From the NCBI RefSeq assembly GCF_033473495.1, contig NC_088944.1:434001-498000 (forward strand): a DNA stretch of 64,000 bases, read 5' to 3'. Positions 38,883 to 50,100 of the stretch are shown in pieces; the first letter of the stretch is position 1, and each line of letters opens with the position of its first letter. A program made the translations under genes and the position numbers. This DNA is from Cercospora beticola (taxonomy: Eukaryota > Ascomycota > Dothideomycetes > Mycosphaerellales > Mycosphaerellaceae). Below the pieces are notes generated by a model, which made no database searches, was not told the origin of the DNA, and saw only the letters and a program-made list of their open reading frames with translations.

Positions 38883-39728
38883 CTAGGTCAGCGTCGCCGC
38901 TACCTCTTCCTCGGATACTGCCTCCGGCCCCGAACCGCCGTCATCGTCACCGTCTGTCACCGTCAGATCGAGATCCAGACCAGCGACTGTAGACCAGGCA
39001 TCAGCGGCCACAGCAATGTTGTTTGCGTGCGGGGGAAGTCGAGCATTGACTCGTAATTCCTGCGTTCTTCGGGCGATCTCGTTATCCGCAGCTAGAGTCC
39101 GACGCTTTCATGCTCTCCACTATTTCACATGTTCTCGTCTTTGAAAATCGTTCAGATGGAAGTCCTCCAGGTCGTGACCGTATGAGAAATCCCATCCGAT
39201 ACAGCTGCCATTCGGCTTGCGTGAATTTTTCACTGCTGCACAGCTGAAGCATTTTGACAGTTTCCGTGGCTGAGGTCCTGTCAGACAACGATGAGGTTGC
39301 TCCAAGCTGCGTTCGTGGTGCCTGTGGTGGCTTCATCGAACAGCGCACGGAGCTCGACGGAGGTTGGTGGTAGGGTATCGGTCAAGCCGTAGATAGCAAA
39401 TCGATCGCTGACTGTGAAGGTGTGCTTGTCTAGCCATTCAACAGCGAGGGACGTCTTGTATTGCTCAGCCCCAAGCGCCGTGGCGGCGAAGGCTAGGGAG
39501 CGAGATGGTCCCGATAGCGTACTTGGGCGTCGAGAGGTATCGAATTCTTCTATCTCAATCTTATTGCAGCCCTGGCAGCGTGAAAGGGGACATGGGGATG
39601 ATGAGGCCTTCGCAGGCAGATAGAAGATCAAATCAAGTGGCACAAGGTCCGCGCTACCAAGAACGCAACGAGGGGAATGAATGAGTGAGAGGCCACGACG
39701 CTGCGCGGGAGCAGTCCACGAAGATGGG
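38883..39728 (-). pseudogene. Broken gene, unknown family with Cys pairs
   Basis: On the minus strand a frame runs from about 39728 to 39281 (legible CQGCNKIEIEEF, then VEWLDKHTFTVSDRF). A coding-like frame continues from about 39305 to 38883 in a different register (CFSCAAVKNSRKPNGSC, then FHLNDFQRREHV). It is interrupted by TAG at 39122-39120 and TGA at 39110-39108 and ends with an acidic tail (DGDDDGG). Two CxxC pairs could bind zinc. One frameshift near 39290 and two nonsense codons argue for a pseudogene, though an intron cannot be excluded. I do not recognise the family. Confidence 0.4.
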
Positions 39729-40164
39729 ACTATGTGTCGTGCTCATAGGCGTGTTAGCTGGTCGTATCAGTAGAAAGCAGTACACTGTACTATGCAACTA
39801 CAACGGCGAGTAGAAAAGGAAGACGAATTCTCGCCGCAGCGAGAGACGGAGAGCGCTCCGCAAAGCCGTACCGGCACGACTGTGGAGGAGGGATCGGACA
39901 AGATGGGCGCAGGAGATGAGAAGTTAGTAGCAGCGCAGGGAGGAGGAGGTTATCCTCTGCCGCTCTGCCCTATTGCTGCGGCTTTTGTTCTCTCTCTTGA
40001 CTGGAATCAAGAAGAAGATTCTTGTCCGCATCGATCGAATGACGGGAGTGCTGAGCTAAGAGATTCGCCCTCATTTCCGTCGTGTGAGGAGAAGATGATG
40101 GAGCATCGCGAGTCATTGTCATCATCATGGATGAATGACTCTATGCTGCTGTTGTCATCTGGTC

Positions 40165-40910
40165 TCATTTCGCCAAGGAGGTGCTGCAGCGTGGAAGCGG
40201 CTTTGTCGCCCTGACTTGTGATGGGTGGTAGAGAGGCGAGCTGCAGAAGAATAAGTGGTATAAATTGTCGTCGTTGTCCTCGCGGTGTCTCGCTTCAGCT
40301 TCAGCGACTTGCTGCAACCGATCCTTAGTGCGTCGTCTATCGCGATTGAACCGCTGACACTCACACAGGTGCTTGCTGCCTGTGGCTCTCGGAAGTGGCC
40401 AAATGTTTGCTGCATCGCTGCAACAAGACTGAAAAACACATGGCTCTTTATCAGGCCGTGCACCTAGGTTGTTTCGTTCGCTGCTCGTCGTGAAAAGCAT
40501 GTGGGGAAAGGACAGGACGAAGAGCATGTTGAATTGCTGGGATGAAGTGTTCGCTTGTGGCCAACGTAGATATCTTCCATCCCGCATCGCTTCGTCACGA
40601 TCCTCGCTGGGCGATCCGAGGGTGGTTGCTTCTTTCTGCACAAGATCATTCCAAGCCGCCGGCTGGTTGGCGTTCGCATGTTCACGTGCTGCGGTCCACA
40701 TCTTGCAGATCCCTTCGGCTCTTGTGCTTTCCGTCGTTGTTATCCAGTCCGTCAGTGTTATTGAACCCATCTGCCTCAGGTGGCCTTCATCAACTCTTGC
40801 GACGCAGCCAGTGTCGCGGACGCCGTGTACTCGATCTCGAGGTCCACGCCATCTGTTTGGATTTGGGCGCGTCCTGCTTGAAAGGAACGGGCACGCCTTT
40901 CATACAAGAC
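40165..40910 (-). pseudogene. Possible gene remnant of unknown family
   Basis: A minus-strand frame is open from about 40850 to 40165. It includes MGSITLTDWITTTE at 40770, a Trp/Ala-rich helical stretch and a charged helix (RRRTKDRLQQVAEAEAR) near 40300. A consensus splice donor GTAAGT lies at about 40913 with a CAG acceptor about 60 bases later, which would join an upstream open frame (41549-40911) in register. The plus strand has competing frames of similar length (40469-41083), so strand assignment is uncertain. No domain is recognised. Confidence 0.25.
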
Positions 40911-41613
40911 TTACTCTGCCAGCCAAGATTTGCTCCTCCTCGGGGTCGCAACGTAAGCCAGAAGCACAGCCAGACGCGTATGCCACGAGACTCGAGAAGG
41001 ATGTACGTGCAGTCCCATCATCGCCTCGTCCGGGCATGTTGAGAGAGCTACCCTTCGATAACCACGCTGGCACACTACTATGAGCTGCAACAACCGGCAC
41101 AGGCTCAGCTGCATCTGAAAATCGTGCGGACTTTGGCCATGATGGTTCGGAGATTGATATGTTGCCTGTTCGCCAACACAGCCCTCCCGATCAACTCTCC
41201 CGACACTCACTGTGGCATTTTCCCTTCCGCCGCCCTTGCCATCTGCCAATGTGCACCCCACGGACGAATAGCTGTGCAGGACAAGGTCGCTGCGGGGGAC
41301 ATGAGGGCGCCGAGCTGCCAATTGACGGATAAGGAGTGGTGGAGACGCTGGGCTGCTCCGGCTACAGACGGGGCGCAAGATGAGGACGGCGGGCAGAAGG
41401 TGCGAGATGAAATCAGAAGGTTTAGAAGTTGAAACGGGCTCAATCCCGTCCGCAGTTGTAGTAAACCTGGTAATAATCGAGGATACAGACTGATGGGAGA
41501 GCTGCTGATGGGGATGGGAGCACAGCCGTGCAGCAGATGAGTGTGCCAAGCTGCTGTTCTGGTGAACTTCGTACTGGTTACGTCTGCCAAGCTCATCATA
41601 CTCGACCGTAAAT

Positions 41614-41776
41614 CTCGGTGAAGTTCAACACTGACGTAGGCCAAGCTCTTATCTTACCAGCAATCTCGGTCAACTGCTACGATGATGTAAGCCATTGCTC
41701 TACTTCACCGAGACTCTTGGCCAACTTCGAAGCCCACCGAGCTGGAGCTTCTCTACGATAATCAAGCTCGGTGAAG
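41614..41776. promoter_or_regulatory. Repeated CTCGGTGAAG motif upstream of the Ulp1-type gene
   Basis: CTCGGTGAAG occurs at 41614-41623 and 41767-41776 and inverted at 41703-41712; related forms (CTCGGTCAA, CACCGAGCTGG) lie between. All fall within 220 bp upstream of the ATG at 41832. Such clustering suggests a transcription factor site or a degenerate tandem repeat; function is not shown. Confidence 0.35.
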
Positions 41777-41831
41777 CTCTCTCTTGCCACAACCGACACT
41801 TCTTCCATGTTACCAACAATCACGGCATTCC

Positions 41832-44654
41832 ATGGATCGTGTAGTCGCAGCACAGATTGCGGTCCTGCGTGCTGCGCTCGATCCTCTGTCCCGCCTGCAG
41901 GCCTTCACGGTACTGTGCGAAACATTCAAGAGCGTGCCTGGATGGCAGGCGAACTCGCCCCAACGCTGGGAGCGACTGGACGAGCAGCTGGACAATAAAA
42001 CTTTGGCGGCCGTGGCAGCCGACGCGGAGCTGATTGCGAGAGGGGAGGGTCAGCGCAGTACCGCCGCGGGCACCGATGCGGTCGGGCGTTTGCGCAACTG
42101 CATCTCCACGTGGTCGCTCCAAGCGCACGACATCATTCGCGACTTGGGACTCGAGGCCATCCACAGCGGCAACTTCATGCGCGCCTGCGCCGCGCAGACG
42201 CTGCTCGACACCGACGGCGAGCGCGTGCCCTGGCTGACATTCGCGCGTGCGGTGCTGCACGAGGCACAACAACGCCACCTCCATCGTCCCGGCCGCGGAA
42301 AGAGTCGCACCCGACCATTCTTGCCCAGCGACGTCAAAAACGCCATCGCGAACTTGCAGCAGGCGCGTCTGGTCACCACCGTCGTTTCTGCGGTCCGCAG
42401 CACCGATTCCCCTCGCAGCGGCAGGATGAAACGCAAGGCCTCGCCCAACGGCACCGACCCCTCCGCTTCGCAGCCCGCAAAGAAGCCTCGACCGGCGGCG
42501 ACAGATGGCGGCCACGAGCTGGAGGAGCATCGCGAATCCACTCTCCCCCTTCACGACACCTACGACTCCGACTCGGGCGACGACCAGCGCGAGCCCGAAC
42601 ATGGCGCCGCGTCGCCCCTTTCGCCACCGCCGATCTTTGTCCCTCCTAAGCCTTCACCTCCGTCCATGACTGTGCGCTCGCCAGATCAGTTCGGATTCAC
42701 CTTCCGCCGCCTCAGAGACCGCCGCGGCTTCCGCCCCACCGGCGCCGGGCTGATTTCAGCGAAGGGTCACGCGACACCTGATGCGCTGAAAGCTCGCTCC
42801 AAGGACGTGGACGACTTGCCTTTACTCAACGCTCCTGAGAATCGGATCACGGCGGACGATGGTGCTACTGAGCTGCATGCCAACGATGACGGCGAGGCGG
42901 ACGATGGTGCAACTGAGCTGCACGTCAACGATCACGGCGAGGAAGGAGACGTGCCAGCCACTCGACCCCCTATTGACCGTTCGCCCGCTTCAGCCACGAA
43001 TGTTCTCCAACACGATGAAGTCGCGGCCGAGACACAGTCTGGAGAAGAAGATTGGGAGGACGTGGACGGAGACGAAGGTTGCACAGACAACCAAGACGAG
43101 AACGAGGAGGACGCGGAAAGCGAGTCTGCGGAGAGCGCCGACGGAGACCATACAGAAATATCTGTCGAACATGGTCGCTGCGCTGCGCCGACAGAGGATG
43201 ATGACAGCTCGCTCTTGAAAAACATTCATGGGTCGTTCCTGGAAAGCGCTGCTGATGCGGTGTCCCACTTGGAGCTCGATTCTCACAGCACAACAGAAAT
43301 TGGGCAAGAGGTCATGTCTCCGACTGCCTCCGAAGCTGCCATGACCGAGCAGGAGAGCTTCGTCGTTCCAGGTCAAGACCAGCCCTGTACACCACTGTCT
43401 CCCACACCTTGGAGTTTTGGTACAGTGACAACACCACAGTCGGCAGTCGCCATGGACAAGATGTCTGCTGTACCGGACATGGACATGCGAGCATTGATTG
43501 CACAGATTCTCGAAACCAACGTCTCCACCAACGAAGAGCCGCCCAGCTCTACTGCCAATAGTATGATGGCTTTCTTGCAGCCTGGCAGGTGGTTGTCCAT
43601 CACGACCGTGTCCAACTTTATTTCCGCTCTGAACCCCGATTCAAGCAGCCGGCTCGTGCTAGAGAATGGGTTCCTGAGATTCGACGCAGACGGAGCAGCG
43701 CACAACGCAAAGCAAGGCCGCCAATGCGCGCAACGTCGCCAGCAATCCGTCATCTACGGTCTTCTGAACCACAACTCCCACTACATGATCGCGATTCTGG
43801 ACCGCAATTCGAAAACCATCGAGCTGTACGACTCCCTCCACCCTCGACCCATCTCCACAGTTCGTCGAGCTGTGCTCGAGTTCGCAAGCGGTTTCCATAC
43901 GACAGGCTCGGGCTCCAAGGAGTGGCAGATTGTCGCAGCTCCGGGCTTGCGCCAGGGCAACGGGTACGACTGTGGGGTGTATGCCGCTGCCCGAGTCATC
44001 TTTCATATGCACGAGAGGCTTTGTCCTGAGTACATCATTCCCGAGGTGTGGCGACGAGCAATGTCATTGATGTCCACGGTGCATGAGCCCAGCTCTGCCG
44101 TCGGAGACGAAATCTTTGCGCCATCATGGACTGCAGAGCGCCTTGCCCATCATTTCGGACTGGACCTCGAGCGAGGGCAGGATGGCCGCCTGACATGGCC
44201 GTGCACACCGCGCTCGACGCAACAAGACTTGGAGACCACTTCCAAGTTGTATACAATTCGCCGCTGTTTCGATGCGCTGGTCAGAGAGACGAGTTTGATC
44301 GTCGAGCAAGTGCAAGGCTCCGTCTCACTAGACAGCACACGCGCGCACCTCGACTGGCTCAAAGAAATGAAAGCAGGTCTTCTCTGTCGGGAACTGGCCC
44401 CAACGTTCCTCCGCCGGCAGCTCAGCAGCTTCGACGCCCAGATTGCAGAGCAAACGGCCCTGGCAGACAAGTTGGCGGCCCAGGACAGGACTCATCAAAA
44501 CATGATGATTGAAGTGCTTCAAGCCGATGCTCGTACATATCGACAACTCTCCCAGGACGCTGAGAATAGTGCAGACTCACTGCTTCGCAAGGCAGAAGAA
44601 GAATACGTGGCAATAGGTGCTCGGATCAAAGCTCTGAGAGAGGCTCGGAAGTAA
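41832..44654 (+). CDS. Ulp1/SENP-like C48 cysteine peptidase domain protein, 940 aa
   Basis: A single intronless frame. An upstream in-frame TTG at 41784 is not a credible start; the first ATG is at 41832 (ATTCCATGG context). Residues 1-200 are helical with no recognised domain. About 200-590 is low-complexity and highly acidic, with a direct repeat of an ADDGATELH unit. About 595-760 is the Ulp1-like peptidase: His650 (NHNSHYMI), Asp667 (IELYDSL), Gln708 and Cys714 (QGNGYDCGVY) form a complete catalytic set. The C-terminal 130 residues are a coiled coil. C48 enzymes cleave SUMO or related ubiquitin-like proteins from targets, usually in the nucleus. Lineage-specific copies of this family are also carried by some eukaryotic DNA transposons, and none of the usual Ulp1 N-terminal regions is seen here. 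Substrate is unknown. Confidence 0.85.
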   Translation: MDRVVAAQIAVLRAALDPLSRLQAFTVLCETFKSVPGWQANSPQRWERLDEQLDNKTLAAVAADAELIARGEGQRSTAAGTDAVGRLRNCISTWSLQAHDIIRDLGLEAIHSGNFMRACAAQTLLDTDGERVPWLTFARAVLHEAQQRHLHRPGRGKSRTRPFLPSDVKNAIANLQQARLVTTVVSAVRSTDSPRSGRMKRKASPNGTDPSASQPAKKPRPAATDGGHELEEHRESTLPLHDTYDSDSGDDQREPEHGAASPLSPPPIFVPPKPSPPSMTVRSPDQFGFTFRRLRDRRGFRPTGAGLISAKGHATPDALKARSKDVDDLPLLNAPENRITADDGATELHANDDGEADDGATELHVNDHGEEGDVPATRPPIDRSPASATNVLQHDEVAAETQSGEEDWEDVDGDEGCTDNQDENEEDAESESAESADGDHTEISVEHGRCAAPTEDDDSSLLKNIHGSFLESAADAVSHLELDSHSTTEIGQEVMSPTASEAAMTEQESFVVPGQDQPCTPLSPTPWSFGTVTTPQSAVAMDKMSAVPDMDMRALIAQILETNVSTNEEPPSSTANSMMAFLQPGRWLSITTVSNFISALNPDSSSRLVLENGFLRFDADGAAHNAKQGRQCAQRRQQSVIYGLLNHNSHYMIAILDRNSKTIELYDSLHPRPISTVRRAVLEFASGFHTTGSGSKEWQIVAAPGLRQGNGYDCGVYAAARVIFHMHERLCPEYIIPEVWRRAMSLMSTVHEPSSAVGDEIFAPSWTAERLAHHFGLDLERGQDGRLTWPCTPRSTQQDLETTSKLYTIRRCFDALVRETSLIVEQVQGSVSLDSTRAHLDWLKEMKAGLLCRELAPTFLRRQLSSFDAQIAEQTALADKLAAQDRTHQNMMIEVLQADARTYRQLSQDAENSADSLLRKAEEEYVAIGARIKALREARK

Positions 44655-45091
44655 GTAGTCTTGAGCACATTCGGCAGGCTGTTTCAGCTGAGGAGGGCTT
44701 TTTCTCGTGACACCTTCACGGTTTCGATGATGCAGACGATGAAGTGGTTGATAATGATACGCTTGATGACTGATGTGAGGGTTCGCCATAGCTGATTTCC
44801 GCACGGATGGCGTTCGCCGTATGCGGACACTCACCACCAACTTGGTAGCAAGTATGGATCAACGTTAGCAATCATTTTCCTTGCACTCCCCTGTTCCCAT
44901 CCCTCTCTCGCTGCCCGCTCGCAGTCGTTGCTCCGAGCCGAGGAGCGCTTTACTGACTTTTGAAAACAAACGCGACGGGAAGTGACAGCTGCTGACCTTG
45001 CGACTGAAGCAAACCTCCAGACTGCTGCCACTAACCACTTATATAGACCCCACCGCCGCCACTAGCACCATCGCCACTACCGCCACCATGG
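44655..45091. other. Downstream region of the peptidase gene, nothing further seen
   Basis: No frame above 90 codons, no RNA gene and no repeat that I can support. A (C)CGCCACYA-type imperfect repeat lies at 45050-45090, just before the next possible ATG. Confidence 0.4.
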
Positions 45092-45475
45092 ATGGCTGAA
45101 GCACCTGGCATCACTCTCACGCAGCAGGAAATCAACCGCAACCTGATCGAAAAGGCCAACTCCAGCTTGCGCGGAAGCGAGTCGGAAGCAACATTTCAAG
45201 AGAAGGATTTACTCTCTCAGAGCACCACATCATCGCCTTCGAGACGGTGCGTTGCCTTGGCAGGTTGTCAATCACCGTTTCGCGGCCGAGAGAAGTGCTT
45301 CAGCGTCTGTTGAACCAGATGTTATTCAGACCACTGCGATAGACAGAGGCAGAAAGCGCTCTTACGCTCCTCCCGAGACAGCCCGCCGCGCCGTACGGGA
45401 TGAAGCGCGATCGATGGCAATCTCATGCGGAAAAGGACAAAGAACAAGTCCTTGCAAGCTAGCTTTGGAGTAATG
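45092..45475 (+). pseudogene. Small possible gene, frame-broken
   Basis: ATG at 45092 (a second ATG lies 4 bp upstream in another frame) opens a helical Glu/Ser-rich sequence (MAEAPGITLTQQEINRNL). It loses coding character near 45230. Coding-like text then appears in two other registers up to about 45475, ending in a Lys/Arg-rich stretch. A frameshift or unrecognised intron near 45230 is implied. No family is recognised. Confidence 0.25.
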
Positions 45476-45779
45476 AACATCTTGGCGAGCAGGGTGGTGG
45501 TGGTTGGTAGGCCGTACACTGCGTAGGATCACCGCAAAAAAGGAGTAGGAGGAGGAGTAGCAGGACAAGATAGGACAGGATAATGTGGTGTAAGTGGTCA
45601 TTAACTGCGTCGTTCGTTCATCTTCGAGCATCTTTGCTCAGTCTAGTGCTTCTCATCAAGCGGTGCATGGCTTGGTCGAAGAAGTGAAGCATCCTTTCTC
45701 GGTAGACGAAAGAAATGGAAATACAGATGTCTGGAGGTATGGTGTCAGTTAGCGCTCGCCTCTGGGGGCGGAAGGAGAC

Positions 45780-45837
45780 TTACACATTGGTACGGTCAAC
45801 GAGGAAACTTACGCATTGGCACGGTCGACGAGCAAAC
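45780..45837 (+). repeat. 29 bp tandem duplication with transition differences
   Basis: Two adjacent 29 bp units (ACTTACACATTGG... and ACTTACGCATTGG...) differ at three or four positions, mostly C/T or G/A transitions. No gene uses them visibly. Confidence 0.7.
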
Positions 45838-46388
45838 AATCACCTCGATGGTACGCAGGAATGCGACTGGATGCCATACTAAGTTTCGAAGCTGCGAGCG
45901 TTGAACAGTCTTCCTTATTCAGTTGTGGCTGTTTGGACGCTTCGGGCAGTTTAGAGCTGCTTCGATCGGCACAATATCAACGCAACAATGTTACGCTTAT
46001 GCAGTGTCGTTCCACGCATGGCGGTGGGCGATTTCCATGTTTGATTATTCAATTGATTGACTACATAACACGCGTTTCCAGCGTGCTGTAAGAACTCTTC
46101 CCTACCAAGAATCACGTGGTCAGGGTGGTTACGAAACTCGACAAACAAGCCGACGAGTGGTGATCCATGTAGACTCGCTCGACGTCAGGCGAAGAGAAGT
46201 TTGGGCCCTGAACATCCCGTTTCGGACTGACAAGCAGCAGATCGCACAGGCGACTGAAGATATTGCTTGGCAACTTCCGGCCATGTAACTATGCCCCAGC
46301 CTCCGGCCAACACGCAGTGTCATAGTCGACGTTGGCGTCAAAGTGTAAGTGCTTTCTCCTGTGATATTCGAGACCCAAGCTGAGACGA

Positions 46389-47195
46389 TCAGTAGGTCGC
46401 CAGGAGGCCTGAAACCGTCAAAGCTCCTGAACCGTAGGTTGTGGAGTGTGCGAAGCCTGTCTGGGCCATACTACTAACTTTAACGCAATCAGTCAAGACT
46501 GTCGCGCCACCAGTCGCTGTTCCAGTCTGTGTTGGACAGATCCCATGACCATCCGCAATTATCGTGGGAAACGAGGAAACGTGCGGTCTTGATGGTGTAC
46601 GAGGGGTAGTTCCATTGACTAGCATCTTGACAGAGTCTAGTTTGTGGCCTCTGAAATTTGATAGCAAACCGCATACCCCCGTGGCAGTGCCTGCTAGGTC
46701 CTTGCTGAGCGCAGAAGCCCTACTGAGAGACGTGATGGAGAGCAGAACATCTATATTCTCATTTTCTGCAGTTAGATAGTCCATGTCCAAGGAGCCGCTG
46801 GGAATACATGGATACTCGAAAGTGGATTGTTTCACTGTACGGGTACTACTAGACAGGAATTGGAACTTCACGAGATCACCCCAGCTGGCAGTGACATGGA
46901 TTGGTTGGAAGACATCGTTGCCCTGAGCTTCGACTATAGTTGTTGTCAGTCTTGCAGCGTCAGCATAGGGCGCCGCCAGATCATAGTCATGATTGCTGAG
47001 TTCAATCTCCAGGGACACATCCACAGAAAATGAGGTAGACCGATCCCCTCCCTTGTATCGGGGGCCGACACCGCTGCTAGCGGTGACGCGTTCCACGAGC
47101 AGGGCGACGCAGAGGCGAATATACACATCGACCTTGAACAAGACAAGCTTCAGTCCTGGAGCCCTGCATCTTCTACACAATATGTTGTTCTTCAA
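46389..47195 (-). pseudogene. Cupredoxin-like secreted protein remnant
   Basis: A minus-strand frame open for 268 codons, with no ATG near its 5' end (it opens with TTG). Residues about 100-130 read FQPIHVTASWGDLVKFQF, then TVKQSTFEYPC, the pattern of the fungal extracellular cupredoxin-domain family (VGDxVxFxF, then NHTVxQSTFxxPC). The usual Asn-His copper ligand position reads Ser-Thr-Arg. A hydrophobic stretch near residues 25-40 could be a former signal peptide lacking its Met. The remainder is Ser/Thr/Gly-rich. The lost start and lost ligand suggest a pseudogene, although an upstream exon cannot be excluded. Confidence 0.4.
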
Positions 47196-50100
47196 CGAGC
47201 TTCAAGCGGCCAGTTTTACCAGGATTGACTGACTCGCCCGTCTGGGAGCTTCGTTTCATGTTCGGTACCCCAGCAAGATGGGTGGACTTTTTATGTACTG
47301 CTCTGTGATCAGTTGCGAGCAAGGCAGCAATAAGTTCCCAGAGCAGTTCGATCACTGATCGACGCTTAACGACCTCGTGTATTAGAATTCTGCTGCCCTG
47401 AAGTTTGTTAGGATTGATAAGGGACATTGCAACGATGAATAGCCACTGCCAGCGCCCGATCAATATGGCACAAGATGCGAAGCCTAATCAGTAGACAATG
47501 CTGATGAGCCCGAGTGAGAAAGAATCGTCGCCTCTTCGCGATTCACCTCGTGGCGTCACTAAGGATGCTTATCTGCCATAAAGCGACTACGTCCGAAGAT
47601 CCTCACTGTGAGGACGGTGTCAAGCCGAAGTCATGGTGGACTATCTTTACGTTTCAGCGCAAGTCGTATTGATGAGCGTCTTGGATGTTCTGCTGATGGC
47701 TCTTCAGATTCGAGTATGATTCAAAGTTCGAGCGATCTCTGTGAACGCTACACAAAGAAACTTGTCAACACGTTCGGACATAGCACCTGGTGCGAGCTTC
47801 AACATCAAGGGTGGATCTAGAGGGTGAACTCAGAAGATGTCTACGATGTGCCATCTGACAGTCGCTTGCCATAAATAGATATAACCGCCAGCAGCCCTGT
47901 TGTACGGTTTATATATGCGTGTTCCCTTACGCAACCGCGACCCTCAGACTCAAGATTACTCTCTGCGCTATGCCTCCAAGAAAGCGTTCCTCCGCAGTTC
48001 ATACGTTGTCGCCTGTATACATTGACCTTTCCCTAGCGCCAACGATCCAGAGGGCTTCTACCAAAGCCAACTGCTCCAGTAGCACTTGCAACAGTAGCCT
48101 CGAATCAGATCCATTGAACATATGCCGTCTCTAGCTTCCACGCGCTTCCCTACGAACGCCCTCACCACCGCGAAGAAAAAGAGCTCGACTACCATCAGTT
48201 ACAGTCTTATCGAATCAGAAGTGACTTGGGTCGCATGCCCAGGTGCGATTAGGTCATTGACCTTCGATCTCGGTGGTCAGGACGACAACAAGCTTTGTCG
48301 AGGCAAAGCCACATCGAATTTGTTTTGATATTATGCTCGCACATTCGTTGAGCGTCATTCACGTCGCGCCAAAGGACAGGCTGGCCAAGGCTTCAGCACA
48401 GCCAAGAAGCGGAAAACAATCTCTGTCGCGAGCGTGGACGAAGCTATAGAGGCAGTACGAGAAAGCTCATAGAGGTTGCAGATTCGGTTCGACTTATTAA
48501 GCCTGTTATAGTTCGTCATAGGTCGTAGTATATAGTCGTGAAAATAGCACTTCTCTGTATAGCACCTTCGAAGAAATTATGGAACAAAGACAAATAGTAC
48601 CTCCTAGCATTCATTAGCCTCTTTATGGTTCCAGTCGGATTGGGACTAGGACTGGTCTTGCTCATCGATCTTCGCCAGCGTCCCGTCCCGATTAGGATAT
48701 ACACGTGAACATCGCATCTTACAACGAGCTCGTGAGGGTTTTTTCTCATGAGAGTAACTCGTCTTTGTCTTCTCTTCGGGGACTGTATCTCTTACGCATG
48801 AGGTCACCGAGACTGTTGCCTCCTTCTATATCATGTTTAAGCCGCAGGACTTTAATTATTTATGCCATGCGACTTGAGGTCAGTCGATAACAGTATGTAG
48901 CCGGTCTTTCCGGCATGCATATATGCTGAGGTATAGTTGACGTGATGCGGAAAACCAAACCGGCATGCGAGAGCCCGTCTTCGCGACAATCATCCAGCCC
49001 GTAGCCGCCATTAATATACAGCATGCTCAGCAGATCTCTGCTTTCAACTGCCAACAACTACGACATGAGATTCCATAGCCCTCACATTATTCCATGTGCG
49101 TGTCACAGCGTAAAAGCTGCTAGTACAGCACAACAACAAACCCTAGCCTTGTCGACCCCAACTACAACTTGTACCATAACTTTCACTCGCACACGATTCA
49201 CGATCGGGACGACAAAAGTGACAAAGACCAGACCACCCTTTTGGCAAACTACACGCCCGAGACGGATACCCAAGGCATGCGAAGTCTGCTGTTGGTTCAA
49301 TAATGCTCGCTTAGAAGAACGTCTCGCCTGGCGCTGTTCCACGTCTTCCATTTCGCCTGGATTCATCGACTTCATCTTCCCAAGATGATTCATATTGTCA
49401 GTTCGATCTCATATCTGAGATGAATGACATACTAGGCCATTCATATCAGGCGGTCAGATCACATCCCCGCCTTGGTCCAGCCCACGATTGCAATGGTATA
49501 CCGTGCCCTCATCTACCCGCTCAACGAGCACGTAAACCTTCACGCTCTCGGGGGAGTGATCGTTAACCTTGTGAGCTTTGGTAAAGACGGTCTTGTGTCG
49601 TTTCTTGACGCTCGACTACGAATTCTCAGCCATTTTTTATTCGCTCTCTCGAGTTGCCAATCTCGACCATTGATGATTTGTTGGTGGCGCGAGGACCATC
49701 ACGCAACTCAGTGCCGAGCGTTGAGGCTCAGTGTATTACTCTTGCCTCGGGAGGGCATCACTAGAAGATCATCCGGGACCTCACGTCGACTAAACCGCAG
49801 AGTATCCCCTGCTGGGTGAATGGGCCGGAAGTATGTTTGGTTAACGTTGGAAAGTTCAGGACGTTGATACTGCTCGCCGCGGGGATTGGTAATTACTGCA
49901 CAGATCCCGCTGGCCAAGGAATTGCTCTAGGCCGCGGTGCACAAGACACCTTGTACTCGTAGCACCCGCTTGGAATAGGAAGTTGGAGACAGCTGCAAGG
50001 ATGAGTCTTGCGCCCTTGTCACGAAGATCTGACGACCTTACAGGCCACAGTGGGTGAGCAAGAGAACAGCTTGATCAACTGCTCTAAGAAGGTCAACACC

